A stretch of DNA of 36,429 nucleotides, taken from NCBI GenBank assembly GCA_016934055.1, contig JAFGTR010000064.1, positions 1 through 36,429 of the forward strand. Direction: 5' to 3'. Positions 17,105 through 24,489 of the stretch are shown here, piece by piece. A program made the translations under genes and the position numbers. Position 1 is the first letter of the stretch. Each line of letters starts with the position of its first letter. A model generated the notes under the pieces. It ran no database searches and was not told the origin of the DNA. It saw only the letters and a program-made list of their open reading frames with translations. This DNA comes from Bacteroidales bacterium (GTDB taxonomy: Bacteria; Bacteroidota; Bacteroidia; Bacteroidales; UBA10428).

Positions 17105-18031
17105 TTAAATCCATTCCTCCGACAGCACCTCCCCCTGAAGGCTCACCTTAATGGCCTTGACCGGCACTTTTCGTTTGGCTGCCTGGACCGCATTCACCAC
17201 CATCTGCAACAAACCGCCACAGCATGGCACTTCCATAATCATAACCGTCAGCGTGTTTATCGCTGCCTCATCCATCATGCGCGTGATCTTTTCTATATAG
17301 ACTCCCGTATTGGAATCAAGTTTAGGGCAGGCAATAGCCAGGGACTTGCCCTTCAGGTAAAGGGAATGGAAATTCCCCATGGAAAAGGCAACACAGTCAG
17401 CTGCTATGACCACATCGGCATTGCGATAGCAGGGGGCAGCCGGATTGATCAGGTGCATCTGCACCGGCCAGTGGCTTAACCGGCTGGTTTGTTCTGCAAT
17501 ACCGGTTTCGACCCCTGTTGATATGGGATGAAAACTTACAGTCTGCGATCCGGGGCAACCACCACCGGTGTGATGCTGGTGACCCTGTACAAAATGCCTG
17601 TCGGGTTTATGTCCGAGTTGCTTATGAGCTCTGGCTTTCGGTGCATCTCCATGTATCCTGCTGATGACGTCCTGCACCGAAAAAGGCATGTCTTCTTCAT
17701 GATCCAGCAGATATTTCACCCCTTCCCTCAGGTATGCAGTTTCATTATGTTCCTTCAGGTGATTAAGGTGAGCAATCACCGTATTCATTCCCTTTCCTGC
17801 CATGATTTGCATGACTTTTGTTTCATTGTATTGTTCTGCTTCCCTCTTCTCAATGGAAATAGCGCCCTGCGGACAATGACCCAGGCAAGCTCCCAGACCG
17901 TCACACATCAATTCACTTACAAGTCTGGCTTTGCCGTCAATGATCTGCAATGCACCTTCCTGACACCCGGGGATACACAATCCGCATCCATTACATAAAT
18001 CCTCATTGATTTTTACCACATCACGTATCAT
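17105..18031 (-). CDS. 4Fe-4S ferredoxin-like protein, partner of hybrid cluster protein
   Basis: A 308-residue cytoplasmic iron-sulfur protein. The first cluster motif is complete: C13-C16-C19-C23 (CNGCGLCIPGC). The second, C43-x5-C49-x3-C53 followed by Pro (MCDGLGACLGHCP), has Leu46 where the usual second Cys would be, so it may hold a [3Fe-4S] cluster or rely on another ligand. A His/Gly-rich stretch (GHQHHTGGGCPG) leads to a C-terminal domain of about 120 residues with further Cys (VVIAADC, IACPKLD, VPCCGG). It precedes hcp and is probably its electron donor or a companion in nitrosative-stress defence; the pairing is common in anaerobes. The promoter has an operator centred near -41.5. 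Confidence 0.8.
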   Translation of the reverse strand: MIRDVVKINEDLCNGCGLCIPGCQEGALQIIDGKARLVSELMCDGLGACLGHCPQGAISIEKREAEQYNETKVMQIMAGKGMNTVIAHLNHLKEHNETAYLREGVKYLLDHEEDMPFSVQDVISRIHGDAPKARAHKQLGHKPDRHFVQGHQHHTGGGCPGSQTVSFHPISTGVETGIAEQTSRLSHWPVQMHLINPAAPCYRNADVVIAADCVAFSMGNFHSLYLKGKSLAIACPKLDSNTGVYIEKITRMMDEAAINTLTVMIMEVPCCGGLLQMVVNAVQAAKRKVPVKAIKVSLQGEVLSEEWI

Positions 18032-18059
18032 TCTTCTCTCAGTAATATTAATTTTAAAT

Positions 18060-18067
18060 CAAAATTA
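18060..18067 (-). promoter_or_regulatory. Candidate -7 box for the ferredoxin-hcp transcript
   Basis: Read on the minus strand this is TAATTTTG, matching TAnnTTTG, placing the start of transcription near 18055, about 24 bases before the ATG. No -33 TTTG is seen; the palindrome at 18088-18105 sits there instead, as expected for an activator-dependent promoter. Confidence 0.55.
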
Positions 18068-18087
18068 AGATGTTTTTATCGTATAAT

Positions 18088-18105
18088 TTGTAACATTTGT
18101 TACAA
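18088..18105. promoter_or_regulatory. Crp/Fnr-type operator palindrome between the hcp operon and its regulator gene
   Basis: TTGTAACATTTGTTACAA is a perfect 8-bp inverted repeat around two bases, in the size and TTGT...ACAA form bound by Crp/Fnr proteins. It is centred at 18096.5, about 41-42 bases upstream of the predicted ferredoxin-hcp start. It lies 13 bases before the ATG of the regulator gene on the other strand, where it would block that promoter. It is probably the binding site of the adjacent regulator. Confidence 0.75.
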
Positions 18106-18117
18106 CTCTGCTTTTTT

Positions 18118-18804
18118 ATGGAACATTCTTATAAGATTTTAACTCATTCAGTCCTGTTTCATGGCCTCGATGAGCAATCATTAGAGGTTCTTTTTAAGGA
18201 TAAGCTATACAGGATCAGACATTATGAAAAGGGTGGTTATATTGCTCACAGTCATGATGAATGCAAACAGCTTATGATTGTGATGAAAGGATCGGTACGG
18301 GGTGAAATGACAGATTTTTCGGGCAAGACGATCGTCATCGAGGAAATAAAAGCTCCCAGGCCATTGGCATCAGGTTTTATTTTCGGAAGCAATAACCGTT
18401 TTCCGGTTGATATCATCGCCAATGAATCCGCCACCATCCTTGTACTGCCAAAGGAAACGCTGATCGCCATGATGCAACAAAACAGCCTTGTATTAAAGAA
18501 TTTTCTTGACACAGTATCCAGCAGGACACAGTTCCTATCCAACCGTATACGGTTTTTATCTTTCAGAACCATCAGGGAAAAAATTGCCCAGTACATCCTT
18601 ACCCTGAGTGGCAAAGGAAAAAATACCGTTATGATGACACAATCACAGACCAGTCTTGCTGATTTCTTTGGCGTAACAAGGCCTTCACTGGCGAGGGCAT
18701 TCCATGAAATGGAACAGGAAGGAATCATCAAAACCGAAAGAAAAAAAATAATCCTTAGGAATAAAGAAAAATTAAATAACTTGCTGCATCATAAACCTTC
18801 ATGA
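18118..18804 (+). CDS. Crp/Fnr-family transcriptional regulator, HcpR-like by context
   Basis: A 228-residue regulator with an N-terminal cyclic-nucleotide-binding-like beta-barrel (about residues 10-115), a long dimerisation helix, and a C-terminal winged helix at about 172-205 (TQSQTSLADFFGVTRPSLAR). No Cys set for an Fnr-type cluster is visible at the N-terminus, so sensing may be by heme or another ligand. HcpR proteins of this family control hcp in several anaerobes including Porphyromonas; the divergent hcp operon and shared palindrome support the same role. The ATG at 18118 is preferred over a TTG at 18097 that lies inside the operator. The stop is six bases before the next gene. Confidence 0.85.
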   Translation: MEHSYKILTHSVLFHGLDEQSLEVLFKDKLYRIRHYEKGGYIAHSHDECKQLMIVMKGSVRGEMTDFSGKTIVIEEIKAPRPLASGFIFGSNNRFPVDIIANESATILVLPKETLIAMMQQNSLVLKNFLDTVSSRTQFLSNRIRFLSFRTIREKIAQYILTLSGKGKNTVMMTQSQTSLADFFGVTRPSLARAFHEMEQEGIIKTERKKIILRNKEKLNNLLHHKPS

Positions 18805-18810
18805 AGTGGT

Positions 18811-19464
18811 ATGAATAAAAATGCGCGTAAAACAGGCATTATAACTTCACTGGTGATCCTTTCATTAACGATTGTTTTCATAATCCTTGTCTCTGTTTTC
18901 CCTGCCGGTGAATATGATTCCGCAAGGGAATTTCTGCTGGCTTTCAGCCCTTCCACATTATTGCCTGTCATTCCGTCATTTCTGCTGGTGATGGCCAATA
19001 TTCCCTTTTTTGTGTCCCTGTATTACTATGCTGAAGAACCTGAAAAACCATTTGCCATCACAGGTTTATTGTTTGGCGTTGCTTATGCGGTTTGTTGCGG
19101 ATGCAATTATTTCACCCAACTCACTCTTGTCCCCCAGCTGATACAACTTGGCAAACTTTCGTCCCTGGCAGTTTTCAGCATGCATATCCGGGGATCCTTC
19201 GTCTATTCGCTTGACAACCTGGGGTATGCCTTCCTTGCCATCAGCTTTCTCTTTTTCTCAGCAATTTTTAGTTTGAGGGGATTTCAGGGTTATATCAAAT
19301 CAGTCTTTGTCGTTTATGGTATTTCCGGTTTACTTGGCACAATTGGCTACATTACGGCTAATTCATTGCTTGAATCCTTTGTTTTTATTTCGGCTTTTCC
19401 TTATTTTATTGCTGTTTTATTAATGCTTATACAGTTTTTCATGATGAAGGAGAAAACAAATTGA
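18811..19464 (+). CDS. Six-span membrane protein of unknown function (DUF4386-like)
   Basis: A 217-residue polytopic protein with about six hydrophobic segments (about residues 8-30, 42-70, 80-100, 125-155, 160-180 and 190-212). A Cys-rich spot (AVCCGCNYF) lies in the third segment. The overall pattern resembles DUF4386-type membrane proteins, but the match is not firm. It starts six bases after the Crp/Fnr gene and so is likely co-transcribed with it, which hints at a link to nitrosative or redox stress without proving it. The stop codon runs directly into octamer repeats. Confidence 0.6.
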   Translation: MNKNARKTGIITSLVILSLTIVFIILVSVFPAGEYDSAREFLLAFSPSTLLPVIPSFLLVMANIPFFVSLYYYAEEPEKPFAITGLLFGVAYAVCCGCNYFTQLTLVPQLIQLGKLSSLAVFSMHIRGSFVYSLDNLGYAFLAISFLFFSAIFSLRGFQGYIKSVFVVYGISGLLGTIGYITANSLLESFVFISAFPYFIAVLLMLIQFFMMKEKTN

Positions 19465-19639
19465 CAGATTGACAAGTTTACAGATTTACAGGTTGAGAGG
19501 TATACAGATTGAAAAATTTATGACAGACATTATATTATATTAACCTAAACACCTAAATTGCTAAAATTCTAAAAGGCTGTATCCATAAATCAGCAAACCC
19601 GCCTGCCGTCGGGCAGGTCATCAAACCATCAAACAATAA
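19464..19639. repeat. Octamer repeats and third copy of the 25-bp palindrome
   Basis: ACAGATTG, ACAAGTTT, ACAGATTT, ACAGGTTG, AGAGGTAT, ACAGATTG run in 8-base register from 19464 to 19511. A second octamer set (CCTAAACA, CCTAAATT, GCTAAAAT, TCTAAAAG) lies near 19543-19574. An inverted exact copy of the 25-bp palindrome sits at 19595-19619, followed by ATCAAACC/ATCAAACA octamers just before the YbjQ gene. Confidence 0.8.
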
Positions 19640-19644
19640 ATAAT

Positions 19645-19965
19645 ATGATCGTAACAACAACTCCAACCCTTGAAGGGAAAAAGATCACCAGTTATCTTGG
19701 TGTGGTAACCGGTGAAGCTATTATCGGGGCAAACCTGTTCCGTGACATCTTTGCCGGCATACGTGATATTGTCGGAGGCCGTTCCGGGTCCTACGAAGAA
19801 GTATTGCGTGAAGCCAAGAATAATGCATTGGATGAATTACAGGAAAACGCCAGGAAGCTTGGTGCCAATGCTGTTGTAGGCATTGATCTCGATTACGAGA
19901 CCGTGGGCACAAGCGGAAGCATGCTCATGGTTTCGGCCAGCGGAACAGCGGTGGTTACGGAGTAG
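19645..19965 (+). CDS. YbjQ-family (UPF0145) protein
   Basis: A 106-residue cytoplasmic protein of the YbjQ/UPF0145 family, which forms pentameric barrels of unknown function. The family pattern is seen throughout: [20 protein letters not shown] near the start, [39 protein letters not shown], then [19 protein letters not shown] and the Gly/Ser-rich C-terminal strand. Length is standard. It is isolated between repeat-filled spacers, so no partner can be named. Confidence 0.92.
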   Translation: MIVTTTPTLEGKKITSYLGVVTGEAIIGANLFRDIFAGIRDIVGGRSGSYEEVLREAKNNALDELQENARKLGANAVVGIDLDYETVGTSGSMLMVSASGTAVVTE

Positions 19966-20128
19966 AAGGTTTAAAGATATGAAAGTTTGAAAATTTGAGA
20001 ATTCGCAGGTTTACCTGGTTTCAGACATCATTTTTTGAAATAATAACCCTGCTGAGATCTTAAATTATAAGATATCTCCAAGGAGATGCAAGAAAAATAA
20101 CACGCCAGTCCGGTTGCAAATATATATT
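19966..20128. other. Spacer with degenerate octamer repeats
   Basis: Octamers in register follow the YbjQ stop: AGGTTTAA, AGATATGA, AAGTTTGA, AAATTTGA, GAATTCGC, AGGTTTAC (about 19968-20015). The rest is AT-rich with no open frame of note. No terminator was recognised. Confidence 0.5.
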
Positions 20129-20362
20129 TTATTGATTCTGAACTTCTTTGATAATCTCTTCAACCGATTTAGGAGAATTGGGCAGAAGATTATCAGGACA
20201 ATGGCCAAGAACTTTGGCAACCTGGAATCGCTTGCATCGCAGACGACCTGCTTCACCGGCTTCACAGTAAAGTCTTTTATAAACTTCAGTATAATCAGTT
20301 CCTTTCAGGATGCCACTGAATATAGGACAATTTACAGCTTTCGGACATACATCATTGTTCAT
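20129..20362 (-). CDS. Small conserved cysteine-rich protein
   Basis: A 77-residue protein with five Cys residues (6, 12, 33, 43 and 55), in CPKAVNCPIFSG, YCEAGEAGRLRCKRFQ and GHCPDNLLPNSP. No signal peptide is present, so it is cytoplasmic. The Cys spacing suggests metal or iron-sulfur binding, but it fits no ferredoxin motif exactly. Small proteins of this look recur in Bacteroidota and are annotated as hypothetical. It is preferred to the overlapping plus-strand frames because of the ATG start, the balanced composition and the ordered Cys pattern. Function unknown. Confidence 0.65.
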   Translation of the reverse strand: MNNDVCPKAVNCPIFSGILKGTDYTEVYKRLYCEAGEAGRLRCKRFQVAKVLGHCPDNLLPNSPKSVEEIIKEVQNQ

Positions 20363-20513
20363 TGCATAATTCTTTTAATCAATAAATTTGTAAATACATA
20401 CTCATCATACTTTTATTACTGAAAAATGGTTTCATTTAAAATCTCTTTTTTCGCCGCAGAGAATCATAACCGTCGTTTTTTTCTGCTTTCAGTTATGTTA
20501 AAATGGCGAAAGT

Positions 20514-21377
20514 TCAGATAATCAGATGCTTATCTGCATTATAAGAAGACCTTACCAATGGTCCTGATTCAACGAATACAAAACCTTTCGACAACCCTAT
20601 CTGATGATATTTTTCAAATCTTTCAGGCGGGACATATTCCACAACCGGCATATGTTCAATAGTTGGCTGTAAATACTGACCCAGCGTCATGATCTTCACG
20701 CCAGCCTGCAGCATATCATCCATTGTGGCAAGAATCTCTTTCTCTGTTTCGCCTAAACCAAGCATGATTCCCGATTTTGCAACAGTACCTGATGATGCTA
20801 TGTAATTCAATACATCGAGACTGATATTATACTTTGCCCTGCTTCTTATTTTTGGCGTAAGTCTTTCCACTGTTTCAAGGTTATGGGATATCACTTCGGG
20901 CTTTTCATCGATCACCTGCTGAATCAGTGCATGTTTACCCTGAAAATCCGGAATCAGCACTTCCATGGTAGTCGCCGGATTTACTTCCTTTATTTTACGG
21001 ATGACAGACACCCACAGCGAGACGCCGAGGTCGTCGAGATCATCCCTGTCAACCGAAGTGATCACACAGTGCTTCAATTTCATGATGTTGACAGAATGAG
21101 CCACCCTTGCCGGTTCTTCCCAATCAACCGGCAGGGGTTTACCTGTTGGCACCGAACAGAATTTGCAGTGCCGTGTGCAGATATTACCAAGTATCATAAA
21201 GGTAGCCGTACCCCTGTTCCAGCATTCGCCGATATTGGGACAGTTACCACTGGTGCAGATGGTATGGAGCTTATACTTACCCACCAGATTTTTCAACCTT
21301 GAATAGTTTTCCCCACTGGCCCGCTGCATCTTCATCCATCGGGGAAGGCGTTTTCTTGTGTCTGCTTTGTTATCCAT
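20514..21377 (-). CDS. lipA: Lipoyl synthase
   Basis: A radical SAM enzyme that inserts two sulfur atoms into octanoyl groups bound to lipoyl domains of 2-oxoacid dehydrogenases or GcvH. The auxiliary cluster set is C41-C46-C52 (CTSGNCPNIGEC) and the radical SAM set is C67-x3-C71-x2-C74 (CTRHCKFC). RSSY at 276-279 near the C-terminus supplies the Ser ligand of the auxiliary cluster. The 287-residue length is normal. No lipB is adjacent. The minus-strand neighbour downstream is the small Cys-rich gene; aroC lies upstream with a 111-base gap. Confidence 0.97.
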   Translation of the reverse strand: MDNKADTRKRLPRWMKMQRASGENYSRLKNLVGKYKLHTICTSGNCPNIGECWNRGTATFMILGNICTRHCKFCSVPTGKPLPVDWEEPARVAHSVNIMKLKHCVITSVDRDDLDDLGVSLWVSVIRKIKEVNPATTMEVLIPDFQGKHALIQQVIDEKPEVISHNLETVERLTPKIRSRAKYNISLDVLNYIASSGTVAKSGIMLGLGETEKEILATMDDMLQAGVKIMTLGQYLQPTIEHMPVVEYVPPERFEKYHQIGLSKGFVFVESGPLVRSSYNADKHLII

Positions 21378-21488
21378 CAGACAAATTTAGGTAATTAACG
21401 GAATTGAGGCATTACAAAGTACCGGAAATTAAACAAGTTGCTAAAGGACGAAAACAGACTCATGCCTGCTGTCTGGGATTCAGGGAGC

Positions 21489-22808
21489 CTAACCTTTCCT
21501 CTTCATCGCCTGGTATGCCACATGCTGCATGTAAGCGTCGAGGATGATCAACGAAGTATAGGCTTCAACAACCGGCCACATGCGTGCCACAATGGTAGGA
21601 TCACGGCGTGTAACAGCTGCCAGTTCTTTGTTTTCAAGGCTTACTTTATCAATGGTAAGCTGTGGTTTGGCAATAGTAGGTGTGGGTTTCACTGCCACAC
21701 GAGCTATAATGTCCTGCCCAGTTGTGAGTCCACCCGTTATGCCCCCGGCATTATTGGAAGTAAAGACAACCTTGCCGTTTTCCACGCGCATTGCATCATT
21801 GCTTTCTGAGCCTTTCAGGGTAGCAGCCTTAAGTCCAACGCCGATTTCAACAGCCTTAACCGTTCCTATGCTCATCAGGCGTCCCAGTTCACCATCGAGT
21901 TTATTAAAAACGGGTTCTCCCATGCCGGCAGGAACGCCGGTAACCACAACCTCAACAAGCCCACCTGAAGAATCGCCTTCCTGCATGATCCTCAAAATTT
22001 CAGCATACATGGCATCGGCTACTTCGGCATCGGGACAGAAAAGCTTGGGATTGATACCGTATTTCTCCCTTATTTCCTGTTCGTTGTACACTGGCTTTTT
22101 TATATCGGGTATACGCTTTTCGAGTTCAGCCAGGATGGCTGCTTTTTCGAAAAAGCGCATGCTGCTTTTCATCTTTCCCGACGCAAAAATATCGAGGTAA
22201 ATGGGATCATAATGTTTACGCACTTCGCGGTATGCTGCCGCTTTCTTTTTAATTTCATCCACTGGCATATCACCCATGCGTATTCCGGCGGCCTCACGTA
22301 CAAAAGCAACCACTTCAATTCCGTGATCTTTCAGTATTCGTTTCGCAATGCACCCGGCTGCGACAATCGATGAGGTATAACGGCCGCTGAAAAAACCGGC
22401 GCCGATAGAATCATCCCACGACCCGTATTTCTGGTAAGATGCGTAGGATGCATGGCCAGGCCTTGGCGTACGGTTGGTAAGCTGGTACTGCTCAATATGC
22501 TCAAAATGCCTGTCGACGTTTGGTATCAGGATCACCAGTGGTGTTCCGTTGGTATACCCGGCATTTTTAAAGCCCGGCATGGTATCGGCAGCATTCACAC
22601 CACTGTATATGATGGGCACGTCAGCTTCACGTCGCGGGGAAGTGAGTTCTCCCTGACCCGGTTTCCGCAGCATCAGCTCAACATAGATTTCCTCTTCAGA
22701 GAAAAGATATCCGGGCGGTACGCCCTGCATATTGATGGATAATCCTTCCTGATAAGATCCACCGGCAACGGTGGTCTTAAACAATGTTCCGTAAGTACAT
22801 CCCAACAT
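21489..22808 (-). CDS. aroC: Divergent chorismate synthase
   Basis: Chorismate synthase forms chorismate from 5-enolpyruvylshikimate-3-phosphate with reduced FMN. Clear family regions are LRKPGQGELTSPRREAD, RPGHASYASYQKYG, GVPAGMGEPVFNKLD, SNNAGGITGGLTTGQDI and AVKPTPTI. It is unusual in three ways. The N-terminal GESHG motif, which holds a catalytic His, reads GGSYQEG (16-22), with Tyr19 at the His position. RHDP near the C-terminus is RRDP (401-404). About 60 extra residues lie around 185-250, giving 439 residues against the usual 360-390. His119 of RPGHA is kept. It sits beside aroA, which supports a shikimate role. Whether it is a fully active variant is uncertain. Confidence 0.85.
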   Translation of the reverse strand: MLGCTYGTLFKTTVAGGSYQEGLSINMQGVPPGYLFSEEEIYVELMLRKPGQGELTSPRREADVPIIYSGVNAADTMPGFKNAGYTNGTPLVILIPNVDRHFEHIEQYQLTNRTPRPGHASYASYQKYGSWDDSIGAGFFSGRYTSSIVAAGCIAKRILKDHGIEVVAFVREAAGIRMGDMPVDEIKKKAAAYREVRKHYDPIYLDIFASGKMKSSMRFFEKAAILAELEKRIPDIKKPVYNEQEIREKYGINPKLFCPDAEVADAMYAEILRIMQEGDSSGGLVEVVVTGVPAGMGEPVFNKLDGELGRLMSIGTVKAVEIGVGLKAATLKGSESNDAMRVENGKVVFTSNNAGGITGGLTTGQDIIARVAVKPTPTIAKPQLTIDKVSLENKELAAVTRRDPTIVARMWPVVEAYTSLIILDAYMQHVAYQAMKRKG

Positions 22809-22862
22809 AGTTATTTATTGATTTATTGATTTATTGACCTGCCCGACGGCAGGCGGGTTTGT
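22809..22862. repeat. Octamers and fourth copy of the 25-bp palindrome
   Basis: TTATTGAT octamers lead into an exact 25-bp unit at 22836-22860, in the same orientation as the two copies near hcp. It lies directly upstream of the aroC start. Confidence 0.85.
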
Positions 22863-22870
22863 TGATTTAT

Positions 22871-22998
22871 ATACTGGCGCAAGCGTCCGCTTGTGCCTTG
22901 GCATTTATTTTTAATTATCCACAATTTGTTATAATAAAATTTTTATAAAGACCTCGATTGAAAAAATTACAGGCACAAGCGGACGCTTGCGCCAGTAT
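22871..22998. repeat. 128-bp element bounded by perfect 28-bp inverted repeats
   Basis: Arms at 22871-22898 and 22971-22998 are exact reverse complements. Each arm is itself a near-palindrome around GGCGCAAGCGTCCGCTTGTG. The 72-base core is AT-rich and includes TTATCCACA (22915-22923), a perfect DnaA-box sequence. No clear target-site duplication is visible. A related single arm occurs at 35111-35135. Confidence 0.85.
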
Positions 22999-23035
22999 GA
23001 GACTGCAAGACAATAAGACTGCATGACATACCTTG

Positions 23036-24304
23036 TCACTCGTCACTCGTCATTATATTCCCTCCAATCTTCCTCAAATCCTCAACAAAGGACGGATAAG
23101 TCACCTCAATTGCCCCGGCGGTATCGACAACCGTTTCTCCCTCAGCAGCCAGTCCGGCTACTGCAAGTGCCATAACCATACGGTGATCGTCATAACCATG
23201 CAACTCAGTCCCTGTAAGCTTGCTATGGTGAATGACCATACCATCATTTAATTCTTCAATTACGGCCCCCATCTTTGAAAGCTCAGCGTTGCATGCTGCA
23301 ATACGGTCACATTCCTTCAGGCGGGCCTGTGCAACATTCAGCAGCCGTGTCGTGCCGCCTGCAAAACAGCCTGTTACAGCCAGCGCAGGAAGCAGATCGG
23401 GCGTGTCATTCATGTCTATATCAATACCTTGCAGTTCGCCTCCTTTTACCCATACACCTTCAGAAGTGTGTTTTAAGCTCACGCCCATTTTTTCAAGATG
23501 AGCAAAAAGCACTTTATCTCCCTGGTGATCGTCAAAATCGAGCCCCCTGATCAGCAGTTCAGAACCTGTAATTGCCGCTGCACAGGCCGAAAAGGCAGCT
23601 GATGAAAAATCGGCAGGTATAAAACGCTCGAAAGCTTTATATTTCTGATTTCCTTTTATATAGAACCAATTGAGTCCCTTCTGCTCAAATTGAATATTCA
23701 TTTTTCGCAGCCAGTCAAGAGTCATCTCCACATAAGGCTTTTCATGCAGGTTCTCAACAATGATCTCCGTATCTCCTTTTGCCAGTGGACAGGCTATCAA
23801 TAAGGCTGTAAGGAACTGTGAACTGATGCCGTTAACGGTGGTTTTTCCGCTCCGTATAGGTCCCTGTAATACAAAGGGACACCGGCCGTCAGCAGATTTC
23901 GCTATTCTCACTCCCAGCCTTTCCAGAGCTGATAGCAAAGGGGTCATAGGCCTTGTACGAATCGATTTATCCCCGTCAAATTTTACAGGATGATCTGCCA
24001 GGGCGCAAAGGGCAGTCTGTATGCGCAGGGTAGTACCTGAATTGCCGACATAAACCATCCGGCATGATGAAACAGGTTGCCCCCCTGTTCCCCTTATGAT
24101 CCAGTCTTTGCCCATTTCAATCTCAGCTCCCATCTCCCTGGCTCCGGCTATGGAAGAAAGCGCATCAGCGGACATCAACGGATTCTTCAATACTGAAACA
24201 CCATCGGCCATAGCTGCTATCGAAACCGCACGGATAGTATGGGATTTCGACGCCGGAATAAGGATATCTCCCGATAGTTTTGATTTCGCTGCTCTGAGCT
24301 TCAT
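23036..24304 (-). CDS. aroA: 3-phosphoshikimate 1-carboxyvinyltransferase (EPSP synthase)
   Basis: Transfers the enolpyruvyl group of phosphoenolpyruvate to shikimate-3-phosphate, the step before chorismate synthase. Motifs in order: IPASKSHTIRA with Lys20, Ser21 and Arg25 (substrate binding); GNSGTTLR (PEP site); DKSIRTRPM; NDTPDLLPALA with the likely catalytic Asp; ARLKECDRIAA; and DDHRMVMALAVAGL. At 422 residues it has the normal length. The last codons and the TGA fall in a TCGTCAC heptamer repeat, so the final MTSDE is probably encoded by repeat sequence. The repeat-bearing 227-base spacer separates it from aroC; the same strand suggests a shared transcript. Confidence 0.95.
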   Translation of the reverse strand: MKLRAAKSKLSGDILIPASKSHTIRAVSIAAMADGVSVLKNPLMSADALSSIAGAREMGAEIEMGKDWIIRGTGGQPVSSCRMVYVGNSGTTLRIQTALCALADHPVKFDGDKSIRTRPMTPLLSALERLGVRIAKSADGRCPFVLQGPIRSGKTTVNGISSQFLTALLIACPLAKGDTEIIVENLHEKPYVEMTLDWLRKMNIQFEQKGLNWFYIKGNQKYKAFERFIPADFSSAAFSACAAAITGSELLIRGLDFDDHQGDKVLFAHLEKMGVSLKHTSEGVWVKGGELQGIDIDMNDTPDLLPALAVTGCFAGGTTRLLNVAQARLKECDRIAACNAELSKMGAVIEELNDGMVIHHSKLTGTELHGYDDHRMVMALAVAGLAAEGETVVDTAGAIEVTYPSFVEDLRKIGGNIMTSDE

Positions 24305-24489
24305 ACATGATAAAAATCAGGTCGGGCGAAGATAGTGAATGAATAAATAAATTACAAATTCAGGGACAAGAGAAAAGGGACGAGGGACAAGCAGATTGGT
24401 CTATTTGTGGCTGTTGTTTGTTACTCAAACCGGATTTGGTTTCCACTCAACATTTTAATATTTTAACGCTTTAACCAGACTGCTTTTCT
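24305..24489. other. Spacer with heptamer repeats
   Basis: AGGGACA, AGAGAAA, AGGGACG, AGGGACA run in 7-base register at about 24362-24389. The rest of the gap between parC and aroA shows nothing recognisable. Confidence 0.5.

Noticed and set aside
22915..22923. Perfect DnaA box as evidence for a replication origin
   Set aside because: It is a single box inside a repeat element with no cluster around it, so it is noted only as part of that element.
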